Shown piece by piece: positions 27,353-36,405 of a stretch of DNA of 64,000 nucleotides. Under the pieces are notes generated by a model, which did not search any database, was not told the origin of the DNA, and saw nothing but the letters and a program-made list of their open reading frames with translations. The DNA is from Fortiea contorta PCC 7126 (lineage in GTDB: Bacteria > Cyanobacteriota > Cyanobacteriia > Cyanobacteriales > Nostocaceae). The stretch spans positions 4,615,895 to 4,679,894 of the forward strand of contig NZ_KB235930.1 in assembly GCF_000332295.1 (NCBI RefSeq), read 5' to 3'. Position 1 is the first letter of the stretch, and every line of letters starts with the position of its first letter. The position numbers and the translations under genes are program-made.

Positions 27353-29281
27353 CTGCTGTTGCTGTCGCCGTTCTTCAATTTCTTGCACAGAAATCATACT
27401 ATTAACTCTGTCTATATCTGCCATCATTAAAATAGCCCCTTCTATATCTGTGCTGCTCAGAGGAGTAATCGCCAGATAACATTTAATTTTTCTACCGCGA
27501 CGGTTAGTAGCATCAAGAATCATTTCTTGAAAATGCTTTTTCCCAGAAAGAACCTCACGAATAGGCGATCGCAGTTGCTCAACAGGTAAACCAATATCTA
27601 AACTAAACAAAGACTGTCCCATCACCTCATCAGTCCGTAATCCCCACAAATCCTCAACAACATAATTCCAAATAAAAATGTTAAAGCTGTTGTCAAGCAC
27701 AACTATTCCCGTTTGCAGACTTCTGAGAATAGAAACCAGAAAAACATTAGTGCGATTCAGTTCCGTGGTACGCTGATTCAATTCATGATTAATTGTTTGT
27801 AATTCCTCATTAGTAGAATGCAATTCTTCATTCATCGTCTCCAATTCTTCGTTGGTAGACTGCAATTCTTCGTTGGTTGTCTCCAATTCTTCATTAGTAG
27901 ACTGCAATTCAGCGTTAGTCGTCTCCAATTCTTCATTAGTAGACTGTAGTTCTTCATTCGTTGTCTCTAAATCCTGACGAGAACGCTGGAGCGCATCTTG
28001 GAGTTGAATATAACGAGTAACATCATGGAAAGTAATACTTACCCCGAGGAAATTACTATCAATATCTTGCAGAGGTGTAATCCGCACATCAAGATATTGC
28101 ATTTCTGCATTGGGTAAATAACGCTCTACATTCGTCAACGTAATCGTACGACGTTCACTATACGCTCTTTCAATGAGCGATCGCAATTCTATTGGTCGAT
28201 AAGAAAGCTCTAAATCTTGGAAGGGACGAGCTAAATCCCTAGGTGATAGACCAAACACACTCCGCGCTTGCTCATTGATTAACACTAAAGAACCATTAAC
28301 GTCAACAATAACTTGAGCAATTGACGCCAAATCAAAAGCTATTTCTCTCAGCCTCACATACCGCGAGAGACGGTTATTAGATTCATCCTCTTCTGAATTA
28401 GTCATACCTAAAAAGCGTTGTTTAGCTACAAGCCGCTGTGAATCAACACGCATATTCAAGGTAGATATTCTATTAAATATCCTGTTTTTTAAATCCACCG
28501 GCGTAAACAAATTAGAATGCATCAACAGCATTTCTGCTTTACCCAAAAACAGATAACCTGTGTCATTCAGAGCAAAATGAAACCGGATTAAAATCCGCCC
28601 TTGAGTCTCAGAATTAAAATACATTAATGTATTACGACACACTAATAAATCTAAGCGAGAAATCGGTGCATCTTGAAGTAAATCATGGCGACCAAAAATC
28701 ACCGCACGGCGTAAATCTTGGCAAAAAATATAATTATTTCCTAATAAATCAAAATATTTTTCTCGCAATTGTAGTGGAATCGACTGCACATCTTTACTTG
28801 AATATACAGCTTGCCGCGCTTGGTTGAGTGCTTCCTCATCCACATCCGTAGCGTAAATCTTCACCCGTTGGCGGAATTGCTCTGGCCCCAATAATTCCGC
28901 CATGACCATTGCTAAAGTATAAGCCTCTTCTCCAGAAGCACAACCAGCACTCCAAATCCGGATTTGCTCAGAATTACCTTTATTACTAACTATTTTAGGT
29001 AGTACTTGTTCTATCAAGTTTTCCCAAGCGGCTGCATCTCTAAAAAAACTGGTAACGTTGATCAGGATGGTGTTAAACAAGTAATTAAATTCTTCTGGAT
29101 AAACTTCTAAATAATCTAAGTAATCTTCAAAATTCTCTAAATTAAATGACTGCATCCGCTTGCGTACACGACGCATCAAAGTTGAGCGCTTATAGCCGCC
29201 AAAATCAAAACCTCTACTTTGTCTTAAATAAATTAGTAAATTTTCAAAATCCAGGTCTTTTTCTGGAACAGACATAGACAA
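27350..29281 (-). CDS. CheR-type methyltransferase with PAS domains and long coiled coil
   Basis: 643 aa. Residues about 1-275 are a CheR methyltransferase: LLIYLRQSRGFDFGGYKRST, the SAM-binding IWSAGCASGEEAYTLAMVMA and LDLLVCRNTLMYFN. A PAS domain follows (about 305-420; LASIAQVIVDVNGSLVLINE). A coiled coil of about nine heptads alternates NEELQST and NEELETT (about 435-505). A second PAS domain lies at about 515-640 (LQTGIVVLDNSFNIFIWN). In many bacteria this layout is fused to an N-terminal CheB domain, which is absent here. Action on chemoreceptor-like glutamates is inferred. The stop codon lies at the edge of a heptamer array. Confidence 0.92.
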   Translation of the reverse strand: MSMSVPEKDLDFENLLIYLRQSRGFDFGGYKRSTLMRRVRKRMQSFNLENFEDYLDYLEVYPEEFNYLFNTILINVTSFFRDAAAWENLIEQVLPKIVSNKGNSEQIRIWSAGCASGEEAYTLAMVMAELLGPEQFRQRVKIYATDVDEEALNQARQAVYSSKDVQSIPLQLREKYFDLLGNNYIFCQDLRRAVIFGRHDLLQDAPISRLDLLVCRNTLMYFNSETQGRILIRFHFALNDTGYLFLGKAEMLLMHSNLFTPVDLKNRIFNRISTLNMRVDSQRLVAKQRFLGMTNSEEDESNNRLSRYVRLREIAFDLASIAQVIVDVNGSLVLINEQARSVFGLSPRDLARPFQDLELSYRPIELRSLIERAYSERRTITLTNVERYLPNAEMQYLDVRITPLQDIDSNFLGVSITFHDVTRYIQLQDALQRSRQDLETTNEELQSTNEELETTNAELQSTNEELETTNEELQSTNEELETMNEELHSTNEELQTINHELNQRTTELNRTNVFLVSILRSLQTGIVVLDNSFNIFIWNYVVEDLWGLRTDEVMGQSLFSLDIGLPVEQLRSPIREVLSGKKHFQEMILDATNRRGRKIKCYLAITPLSSTDIEGAILMMADIDRVNSMISVQEIEERRQQQQ

Positions 29282-29578
29282 GTTAACCTTTCCGGAAAAT
29301 CAAAATTTTCATCTCGCTCAATAAATTGAGCCATTATTACATTTCTCGATTGTACTCAACAAGAGCAAGCATAGTGTTTTAATTCAGGATTTTTCTCAAG
29401 TGAATACAACACTTGTTGATCATACCAAGTTGCAATGCAACATTTCCAAATGCATTTTTGGATATTTCACACAAATTGTTAATTATTTGTAATATTCTGA
29501 ACTTTTATTAACCTTGTAGTTATGATACGGTAATTCCTGCAAGATCATCAGCAATACTAAACCACCAAGATCAACAGG

Positions 29579-29863
29579 ATGCTTCTACAAGCTTTTTATA
29601 TCAAAAGCCTCGACGAAATAGATACAGAAAACCTACCGCAACGAGAAATCCAATCTCGAAAAATAGCTAAAAAACTCTCACTCTTTCCGACTTTTTTAAT
29701 TTACGCAATTTTTTTACCAATATTCATGATTCTCTATTACTGCTATCAACCTAGTGCAGAGAAATTTCAAAATATAATTTTTGTTTTTATTCTCAAACCG
29801 CTCCGCTGGACATGCTATAAAATTATCTATTTATTCTGCAACCTCTTGAGTCGGCTTTTTTAA
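29579..29863 (+). CDS. Small hypothetical membrane protein
   Basis: 94 aa from ATG 29579. A charged N-terminus (LDEIDTENLPQREIQSRK) is followed by two hydrophobic segments (LFPTFLIYAIFLPIFMILYY, about 34-53, and IIFVFILKPLRW with IIYLFCNLL, about 65-90). No family is recognised, and the ribosome binding site is weak. A hairpin follows 12 bp after the stop. It may be a real small membrane protein; AT-rich composition makes a chance frame possible. Confidence 0.42.
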   Translation: MLLQAFYIKSLDEIDTENLPQREIQSRKIAKKLSLFPTFLIYAIFLPIFMILYYCYQPSAEKFQNIIFVFILKPLRWTCYKIIYLFCNLLSRLF

Positions 29864-29874
29864 AAAATAGCTCC

Positions 29875-29895
29875 CAGACTTCTTTTAGAAGTCTG
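29875..29895. terminator. Hairpin between convergent genes
   Basis: CAGACTTCT and AGAAGTCTG form a perfect 9-bp stem with a TTT loop between the small membrane ORF and psaK. It could end transcription from either side, but the T tract is short. Confidence 0.55.
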
Positions 29896-29909
29896 AGATT
29901 TAGTCACAC

Positions 29910-30188
29910 TTAAATAATACCAAGATTGCTCAAACCTAAAACCGCAGCAACACCAATAATATGACCAAAGCTCATTGCTGCCAAAAATGTAGCGACGCTA
30001 GGATGATTGAACAAACCAGGGAAAGGTAAAGGCATTTTATTTCCCACATGAGGATAGCGAACCGTCCAACCAGCAATCACTAAAGCTAATAAACAACTCC
30101 CAATAATAATTGGTGTTCCTATCCAATTCCACGTAGTACCAGTATTAGGAACTGTGACCTGCACAACTGATAACATTGACGACATCAT
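29910..30188 (-). CDS. psaK: Photosystem I subunit PsaK (copy 1)
   Basis: 92 aa. Two membrane helices with a central loop: helix 1 [19 protein letters not shown], loop [18 protein letters not shown], helix 2 [20 protein letters not shown]. The GHIIG..LGL.N.G ending is diagnostic of PsaK. The protein sits at the periphery of photosystem I and can bind chlorophyll and help attach antenna. A second psaK lies 192 bp upstream on the same strand, with clearly diverged sequence. Confidence 0.93.
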   Translation of the reverse strand: MMSSMLSVVQVTVPNTGTTWNWIGTPIIIGSCLLALVIAGWTVRYPHVGNKMPLPFPGLFNHPSVATFLAAMSFGHIIGVAAVLGLSNLGII

Positions 30189-30380
30189 AGTTCTTTCTCC
30201 TGCAACAACAAACCAACTCAGTGAGGATGATTAATCATGTAAATACTCCGTTACAAGAGATCTTCTTAACCTCCCTCAAAGGAAAGATTATTTTTTCCCA
30301 TACTAATCAGAGTGATTTAAGCACAACTAATTAAACGCAAATTTGAGAATGATTTTGCTAGAGAAAGAACTAAATTTCAG

Positions 30381-30635
30381 CTAAATACTACCAATATTAG
30401 TCAGTCCGAGAACAATACCAATACCGATAATATGACCAAGCGCCAGCGCGCCCACAAAAGCGGGAATACTGATAGGGAGAATAGGCAATTTCGGCCCAAC
30501 CAAGGGATACTTAATCTTCTGCGCCAATAAAACAGATATGATGCTACTAACGCTGATAATAATCCCCACAGTGGGATTCCATACAGGTGTTGCAGGTACG
30601 GTTGCAGCGGCGGTTAGTAAAATTGATGAAATCAA
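30381..30635 (-). CDS. psaK: Photosystem I subunit PsaK (copy 2)
   Basis: 84 aa. The same layout as its neighbour: helix 1 VGIIISVSSIISVLLAQ, loop KIKYPLVGPKLPILPISIP, helix 2 ALGHIIGIGIVLGLTNIGSI. Sequence differences in the loop and N-terminus suggest an old duplication rather than a recent one. In Synechocystis the two PsaK proteins differ in light response; whether that division applies here is not visible. It precedes copy 1 on the minus strand with a 192-bp gap, so separate promoters are likely. Confidence 0.92.
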   Translation of the reverse strand: MISSILLTAAATVPATPVWNPTVGIIISVSSIISVLLAQKIKYPLVGPKLPILPISIPAFVGALALGHIIGIGIVLGLTNIGSI

Positions 30636-30760
30636 GCTTTTGTCTCCTAAACAGGAAAATCAATGTAAACCTAAAAGATTATAAAACAATCCGGTTGAGT
30701 TTTTATCGGCCAGAAAATTATCATCTAATAAAATGAGTACAATTACTTAGGGTTACTGTT

Positions 30761-30872
30761 CTTTGGTTCACAACACAAGTGCTTTAGTTCACAACACAAG
30801 TGCTTTAGTTCACAACACAAGTACTTTGGTTCACAACACAAGTGCTTTGGTTCACAACACAAGTGCTTTGAT
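30761..30872. repeat. Five tandem copies of a 21-bp unit (CTTTGGTTCACAACACAAGT)
   Basis: Units start at 30761, 30782, 30803, 30824 and 30845 and differ by one or two bases (GG or AG at positions 5-6, and G or A at the end), with a partial sixth. They lie upstream of psaK copy 2 in the divergent direction and just left of the CRISPR-like stretch. They contain no palindrome, so they are direct repeats rather than hairpins. Confidence 0.9.
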
Positions 30873-30900
30873 TAAAAAAGTTTTTGTAACATCACCATCT

Positions 30901-31070
30901 ACACACCTCACCAAATCGCCCAAACCCCTATTCTTTCGTTGAGGTGTGTCGATTGCTTGCTGCGTAAGGGTTTGAAGTATGTGTTTGCTTAATTTTTCGG
31001 CGGTATTTACAATTATTTTCAGAGGTGTGTCGATTTGTCGTCTGAAATCCTTACCCAGTAAGGGTTGCTA
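30901..31070. other. Leader-like region with duplicated GAGGTGTGTCGATT
   Basis: The 14-mer GAGGTGTGTCGATT occurs at 30941-30954 and 31022-31035, each followed within about 35 bp by TAAGGGTT. The complement ACACACCTC lies at 30901-30909 and can pair with the first copy. The stretch precedes the two CRISPR-like repeats and could be a decayed, partly duplicated leader. This is an inference. Confidence 0.35.
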
Positions 31071-31078
31071 GACGAACT

Positions 31079-31184
31079 CCCCACCGATTGGGTCAATTCG
31101 GAATTAATGGAAACGCGCCGTTACCAACCCCTCCGTTTTTATTAAGAACCCCACCGATTGGGTTAATTCGGGAATCATTAAAAA
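31079..31184 (+). CRISPR. Candidate relic CRISPR array: two repeats, one spacer
   Basis: Two copies start 70 bp apart at 31079 and 31149. They share CCCCACCGATTGGGT and AATTCGG in the same order. The first copy ends ATTAATGGAAAC, like the 3' end of many cyanobacterial CRISPR repeats; the second is degenerate at its 3' end, as terminal repeats usually are. Within the repeat CCCA and TGGG can pair around a 5-nt loop. The interval is consistent with a 36-37-nt repeat and a spacer of about 34 nt. No cas genes are in the window, so this is an orphan remnant at best. Confidence 0.42.
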
Positions 31185-31206
31185 TTCGTACAAAATCCAA
31201 AATCGA

Positions 31207-32166
31207 ATGTCCGAACAACGAACAGAATATGACAACCCTTGGAAAGAAATTATTGAAGATTTCTTTCCTAATTTTTTAGAATTTTTCTTTCCCACAGCAT
31301 ACGCGGTTATCGATTGGACAAAACCCTATGAATTCCTCGATACTGAACTGCAACAACTGGAACCAGATGCAGAAATAGGCAAACGCCTAGTTGATAAAGT
31401 CGCTAAAGTTTATTTACTAAACGGAGAAGAAGCTTGGATTCTTATCCACATCGAAGTTCAAAGTCAATATGAAAAAGACTTTCCCACTCGCATATACATT
31501 TATAACTATCGCTTATTCGACCGTCACAAAAAACGAGTCATCAGTCTAGCAGTACTTGCAGATGAAGAGAGAAATTGGCGACCAAATAAATACGAATATT
31601 CCCTAGGAGGATGTAGCGTCAGTTTAGAGTTTCCGATCGTGAAATTATTAGATTACGAAGCCCAATGGCAAACTTTAGAGAAAACTACAAATCCTTTCGG
31701 TATAGTCGTAATGGCACATTTACGCACCAAAGCCACAAACCAAAACCCCGAAAGTAGGCTAGATTGGAAACTGAGATTAGTCAGAATGTTGTTTAAAAAA
31801 GGGTATAACCGCGAACAAATAATTGGCTTATTTCGATTTATCGACTGGATAATGTTCTTACCAAAGGAATTAGCCGACAACTTTAAAACAGAATTAAGAA
31901 ACGACGAGGAGGCAGGTAGAATGCGTTATGTAACCAGCATCGAACGTTTAGCGAAAGAAGAAGGTAGAGAAGAAGGTAAGGTAGAGACTGCAAGAGAAAG
32001 CATCATCGAAGTTCTGGAAGTGCGGTTTGGGGAAATCCCAAATACGATTGTTGAAAAAATTAATAATATAAATGACGTAAATATGCTAAAGACTATTCAT
32101 AGGCAAGCGATCGCTATACCTTCACTCGATGCATTTTCAGAAAAAATAGAGGAAATCAGCTTGTAA
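31207..32166 (+). CDS. Rpn-family/COG5464 PD-(D/E)XK nuclease-like protein
   Basis: 319 aa. The N-terminal domain has the family features: FLEFFFPTAYAVIDWTKPYE, then VDKVAKVYLLNGEEAWILIH followed by IEVQSQYEKDFPTRIYIYNY, where the E and Q of IEVQ form the PD-(D/E)XK-like core. A helical middle (WKLRLVRMLFKKGYNREQI) and a tail beginning RLAKEEGREEGKVE are typical of these proteins. Relatives are described as recombination-promoting nucleases or transposase-associated proteins. It starts 22 bp after the CRISPR-like second repeat. A role in DNA mobility or defence is only suggested. Confidence 0.85.
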   Translation: MSEQRTEYDNPWKEIIEDFFPNFLEFFFPTAYAVIDWTKPYEFLDTELQQLEPDAEIGKRLVDKVAKVYLLNGEEAWILIHIEVQSQYEKDFPTRIYIYNYRLFDRHKKRVISLAVLADEERNWRPNKYEYSLGGCSVSLEFPIVKLLDYEAQWQTLEKTTNPFGIVVMAHLRTKATNQNPESRLDWKLRLVRMLFKKGYNREQIIGLFRFIDWIMFLPKELADNFKTELRNDEEAGRMRYVTSIERLAKEEGREEGKVETARESIIEVLEVRFGEIPNTIVEKINNINDVNMLKTIHRQAIAIPSLDAFSEKIEEISL

Positions 32167-32185
32167 ATCTTGTGCGTGGCTAGAT

Positions 32186-32806
32186 TTACACACCTCCAGC
32201 TTGAAAAATTTGTTCGGCAGTTAAATTCAATTCTGGGAAAATGGTTGAGATGATGCGATCGCTGTTTCGGAACTGCTGGACTTGATATTCCCCGTCAACT
32301 AACGAATAAACTGAGATAGTGGGTTGTTTAGGATTGCCAATAAACCGCCTACCGCCTAAAGCAGCATAATCTACAATCCAGTATTCTCTGATGCCCACTG
32401 TTTCATAAGCAGCGACTTTTGTCAGATAATCATCGCGCCAGTTTGTGCTCACTACTTCAATCACCAGTGGTATAGACTCTGCTTGACTGACAGTAGATTC
32501 TTTTTTCCACACAGGCTCATTGACTAAATTAGGCCGATTTAATATCAGCACATCCGGTGAATAAGCTGATTCGCTTTCTATTGGTTTGACAAACGCTGTT
32601 TTGGGAATGAAGTAGGGAAGTTTCAATCTCTTCATTTCCACAGATATTTCTAGTGCCAAAAATCCAATGACCTCTTCATGGTCGCCTGTTGGTGGTGCCA
32701 TCTCAACAATTACTCCATCATGTAGTTCATAACGTTTTCCTGTGTGGTCTGGGTATTTGGCGACGAATTCATCGAATGTAACTAGTTTGCGTAAGGTTTG
32801 AGTCAT
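32186..32806 (-). CDS. Uma2 family (DUF820) endonuclease-like protein
   Basis: 206 aa. The sequence shows FDEFVAKYPDHTGKRYELHD, the PD-(D/E)XK core YSPDVLIL (about residues 79-86) and PLVIEVVSTNWRDDYLTKVA (Glu and the distal Lys), and the family ending AYETVGIREYWIVD. Uma2 genes are very numerous in cyanobacteria and their biological role is not established. It converges on the Rpn-family gene with a 19-bp gap. Confidence 0.9.
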   Translation of the reverse strand: MTQTLRKLVTFDEFVAKYPDHTGKRYELHDGVIVEMAPPTGDHEEVIGFLALEISVEMKRLKLPYFIPKTAFVKPIESESAYSPDVLILNRPNLVNEPVWKKESTVSQAESIPLVIEVVSTNWRDDYLTKVAAYETVGIREYWIVDYAALGGRRFIGNPKQPTISVYSLVDGEYQVQQFRNSDRIISTIFPELNLTAEQIFQAGGV

Positions 32807-32907
32807 AATTTATTGCTCCCAGTAGTCGTTTCGGTCATGAGCTTATACTTACCTATAGCATTCTAGCGATCGCTCAACAGTATTCATGTTGTCCTTTTGC
32901 CTTTGTT

Positions 32908-32934
32908 AGGGCACAACTAAGTTAGTTGTGCCCT
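32908..32934. terminator. Long perfect hairpin downstream of the DUF1517 gene
   Basis: AGGGCACAACTAA pairs with TTAGTTGTGCCCT, a 13-bp stem with a single-base spacer, 9 bp after the DUF1517 stop. It has no T tract, so it may be a repeat element or an RNA stabiliser rather than a classical terminator. Confidence 0.6.
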
Positions 32935-32943
32935 GAAGCAATG

Positions 32944-33921
32944 CTAGACCAACTTCAAATCAGGGTATTCTGCAAGCAAATCATCACTAGTGAGAGTATC
33001 ACCCTCAGCTTGAGGAGTCCAAAGCACCTCAATCGCTAGTAACTGCTCACCAGGTAATCCGCCAATTTGACGCAGAACTTGGCGTAGGTCATCAGCGCTG
33101 TTAATCTTGGGCATGTCTACCTTACCCAAGGTAGCTGCTAACAATGTGACGATAATGTATTCTCCAGGCCCTTCAGTGAACAAACGGGTGGGGTTATCGA
33201 GATTGTCTACAGCAGGTAGCGCATCTTTAGCCAAAGCAGCTTTGAGTTGATTATTGACATTAGACAGAGTTTCTTCGCTGAATTTACTGCGTTCTGCTAA
33301 TGATAGGCGGTTGAATTGAGATTCTGCAGAGTTCAATTTAGCTTGTTGCGTACCACCACCTGCATATACCCAATACTCAGGGTGACGGAGTAAAGCTAAA
33401 CTAGCTTCTTGTAAAATTTCTGCTCTCCCTTGTGGGGAATTGGTGTCAGCAGTTTCTGCAATGTGGTTGAGTTCAGGTTGCAAACCACGAGCTTGAGCTA
33501 ACAAACCTACTTGCAAACGGGTAATAGAAACAGCAGGGTTGCTGCTGTAACCGACGTCATTTGCAGAGTCACCACTGCTAACGCGGCGAAAAGTTTGCAG
33601 CAAAAAGTTAGCGATCGCAATAAAAATTAAAATGGTGAATAGACCGCCAAATCCGCCCCCAATACCCCAAAAAGGTATCGAGAACGGAAACCCAAAACCA
33701 CCACTAGGATAAGGCGCATAGTATCCACCTCCTGGAGGTGCATATGTGCGTGGTGTATAAGTACGGCTAGAAGGCACTCTAAAGGAACCACCGCCGATTC
33801 TACCACCGCTGCGGGCGGCTAATGCTCCATCAGCGTGACTCAATGCCAAAGTGAGCACTAAGCTGAGGACAAAGAAAGTTTTTAACAGCGGTTTGATGGC
33901 TAGTTGTAGTTTTTTACGCAT
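32944..33921 (-). CDS. DUF1517 family protein, secreted or membrane
   Basis: 325 aa from the ATG at 33919-33921 (MRKKLQLAIKPLLKTFFVL). It has a signal peptide ending near SHADGALAARS, a Gly/Ser/Tyr-rich low-complexity segment (about 40-80, with repeated TYTPRTYAPPGGGYYAP), a membrane helix (GGLFTILIFIAIANFLLQTF, about 100-120), and a conserved soluble C-terminal domain (VGLLAQARGLQPELNHIAET to LLAIEVLWTPQAEGDTLTSD). The family is found in cyanobacteria and plastids; its role is unknown. The start 24 codons upstream is rejected because it lacks a signal-like N-terminus. Confidence 0.88.
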   Translation of the reverse strand: MRKKLQLAIKPLLKTFFVLSLVLTLALSHADGALAARSGGRIGGGSFRVPSSRTYTPRTYAPPGGGYYAPYPSGGFGFPFSIPFWGIGGGFGGLFTILIFIAIANFLLQTFRRVSSGDSANDVGYSSNPAVSITRLQVGLLAQARGLQPELNHIAETADTNSPQGRAEILQEASLALLRHPEYWVYAGGGTQQAKLNSAESQFNRLSLAERSKFSEETLSNVNNQLKAALAKDALPAVDNLDNPTRLFTEGPGEYIIVTLLAATLGKVDMPKINSADDLRQVLRQIGGLPGEQLLAIEVLWTPQAEGDTLTSDDLLAEYPDLKLV

Positions 33922-35187
33922 AACACAATCGCTTGAAAAACGGTTTTGGTGATGATATCTCCTAATGCTGTCAGGAGTGTTGTGCTTAGTCAATGACGCC
34001 AGCCCGTAACAAGCAAGCGAGTTTTTGATTGGCAGTAGCTCTATGTAACATGCATCTGTTTCCGGCTACATCTTCAATCTACCTCGTCTTATCTTCTCTG
34101 GGCAGCAGGCGGAGGGGGGATTTCTTGAGTAGATAACCGTACCTGAAAATCTACAGATATAGTCGGAATTTTCGGATTAATTAATTATTTGGACACATAG
34201 CAGTTGCTAGGTAGATTCAAACCTGAAGGTCTGCAAAAACATAAACACCAAGGGAAATTCAAACCTATTCTCTGTTCCTACAGTCCTATTGCTGATTGCT
34301 ATCTAACTGCTGCTTAATAATCTGTCGATGAAGTTTTTTCGCCAAAAGATTAGCATTTGACAACTGCGATTAACTAGTGGCGATAGTTTCCATTGTCTAG
34401 TTTTTTGGCATTTTGGCAGAAAAGTTTACTGACTTCGAGATAATCTATTTATTGATAGTAACTACATCGATTGAATCTTACTTAACTACTATTATTAAAT
34501 TTTGGTAACTTCTGAGCAACTAAAACAAGTTTTCAGTGGCAAATAGAGACTGCTACCAAGAAATTAATTTAACTAAATTACTAGTTAAAAACATACATTT
34601 ATCTTAATATTTGCCAAAAAATATATACAATATTCACTCAAAAAACGATGACAAAACATATCTGCAAAAACTATATTTCATAACATATCTAATCTCGATT
34701 AACTCTAGCCAATCAAAAATATTGTCGAGAGCAGCAGGTAAATAGCAGATTTATCCAGCACAGGTGTTGGCACAGATGACAAAAACAGGGAAAATCAAAT
34801 ATGGAATTAATCAACTAGCAATTTCATCATTTACAGTAATTTAGGCTCAATCTCAAATGTAGCCATCTCAGTAAGCAGGTTTGATATACTACTTAGTATC
34901 AGTCAGGTTAATTTGTCGTTGACACTTAGAGAGGACATAGCATAATTCAGGTGAATAAAGGAAAATTTTCTCAGATTAAGAAATTACTACTCTACTCTTC
35001 CAGAGTCAAGGAGAGTAGTGTACCATTAGCATCAAGTAGCAAAACGCTCTACTGCGTCTGCAAGGAGAAAAATATACATGTTACAAAAGAAAAAAAGCTA
35101 AAAGGGAGCAAATCAACACTAATTTACTCGCTCTAGTTGACAAATTAACAATTAAAAATTGTTAGAAGTATAGTTATCAATTTGATT
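33922..35187. other. Long AT-rich non-coding region
   Basis: About 1.27 kb between divergent genes. I see no convincing ORF, tRNA or known RNA. A 61-codon frame at 34951-35136 (GTG start, Lys/Ser-rich) looks like chance. The region is probably regulatory for the glycosyltransferase and DUF1517 genes, or holds a decayed gene that can no longer be recognised. Confidence 0.5.
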
Positions 35188-36399
35188 ATGGAACATATTT
35201 CACAACTGGCGACAAAAGTTAGAGACAAAACTGCATTTCCAGATATTTTAGTTATGTCTCGTAGTTTTCTGCCCAAACAGGCCGCTATCGGAGAATATAT
35301 TTATAATCGCTGTCTTCAAGATCCAGAAAGGATAATAGTTTTAGCAGGTAGTTGCTCTGGCGATCAAACATTTGATCAAGCGCAAAAGTTTCCTGTACAT
35401 CGCTGGCCAAGACCGCAAAACTGGCGATTTTTACAGCCGCTATTTAATTTGGTATGGTCATTTGTCTTAGGGATCAAACTTTATTGCCGCTATCGCTACC
35501 GTTACATAGAATGGGGGCACGGTTACGAATTTCCTTCACTATTATTATTGAGTTATTTTCTGCCTATCCGCTTTTTTATATACTTGCATGGCTGTGATTT
35601 ACCTTGTGTTCTTCGCAATCCGGTATGGCGATCGCTATTTAAACTCACACTCAACAGAGCCGAAGGCATTGTTTGTAACAGTTCCTTCACTCAAGACTAC
35701 CTCAGAGCAGCTTTGCGCTTAAATACCCCGACCCATGTAATTAACCCCGTAGTCAGAGCCGATAAATTTGCTGTGGGCGCAAATCAAAAGCATTTAGACA
35801 ATTTACGTCAACAGGTGCGCCAAGAACATCACATTCCCAATACCGCAATAGTGATTCTCTCAGTGGGGCGCTTAGTCAAAAACAAAAACTTTAGTCGCGT
35901 CATTGATAACCTACCCTTGTTGATGAATGTAGGAGTAGACATTCACTATATAATTTGTGGTCAAGGCCCTTGTGAAACCGAACTCAAAGCCCAGTCTCAG
36001 CGCTTGCGGGTAGACAAACGAGTGCATTTTGCTGGATGTGTACCAGAACAGGAATTAGCAGGGTATTATGCCGCTTGTGACATGTTTGCGATGCTGACCT
36101 TATCTTATTCTCAACCCAAAAACATCGAAGGTTTTGCGATCGTTTTTTTGGAAGCTAGCTATTTTGGTAAACCGATCATTGCTTCTCGTCAGGGAAATGT
36201 TCTGGATGCAGTTCGCCATGAAGAAAATGGGATTTTAGTTAATCCCAATTCCGGTTATGAAGTTTTTCAAGCCTTCAATCGCTTGTGTCAAGACCAGCAA
36301 CTACGCGAGCAACTTGGTCGCAGAGGTCGAGAATTTGCTAACCGCAAAACCTTACACCGATCGCTGTATAAATCTGAGTTGTTAGTCAATGGCTGCTAG
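35188..36399 (+). CDS. Glycosyltransferase family 4 protein
   Basis: 403 aa from ATG 35188 (the longer frame uses a TTG two codons upstream). It has the GT-B fold: N-terminal domain with FPDILVMSRSFLPKQAAIGE and IEWGHGYEFPSLLLL and the acceptor-side HGCDLPC, then the donor domain with VILSVGRLVKNKNFSRVI, HYIICGQGPCETELKAQ, VHFAGCVPEQELAGYYAACD and the E-x7-E element in EGFAIVFLEASYFGKPIIAS. It transfers a sugar from an activated donor to an unknown acceptor, probably in exopolysaccharide or glycolipid synthesis. It has no neighbouring glycan genes. Confidence 0.92.
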   Translation: MEHISQLATKVRDKTAFPDILVMSRSFLPKQAAIGEYIYNRCLQDPERIIVLAGSCSGDQTFDQAQKFPVHRWPRPQNWRFLQPLFNLVWSFVLGIKLYCRYRYRYIEWGHGYEFPSLLLLSYFLPIRFFIYLHGCDLPCVLRNPVWRSLFKLTLNRAEGIVCNSSFTQDYLRAALRLNTPTHVINPVVRADKFAVGANQKHLDNLRQQVRQEHHIPNTAIVILSVGRLVKNKNFSRVIDNLPLLMNVGVDIHYIICGQGPCETELKAQSQRLRVDKRVHFAGCVPEQELAGYYAACDMFAMLTLSYSQPKNIEGFAIVFLEASYFGKPIIASRQGNVLDAVRHEENGILVNPNSGYEVFQAFNRLCQDQQLREQLGRRGREFANRKTLHRSLYKSELLVNGC

Positions 36400-36405
36400 A
36401 AAACC

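Noticed and set aside
30761-30872. CRISPR array formed by the 21-bp units
   Set aside because: The units abut with no spacers, so it is a plain tandem repeat.
34951-35136. 61-codon Lys/Ser-rich frame upstream of the glycosyltransferase
   Set aside because: GTG start, weak ribosome site, AT-rich chance composition; no recognisable similarity.
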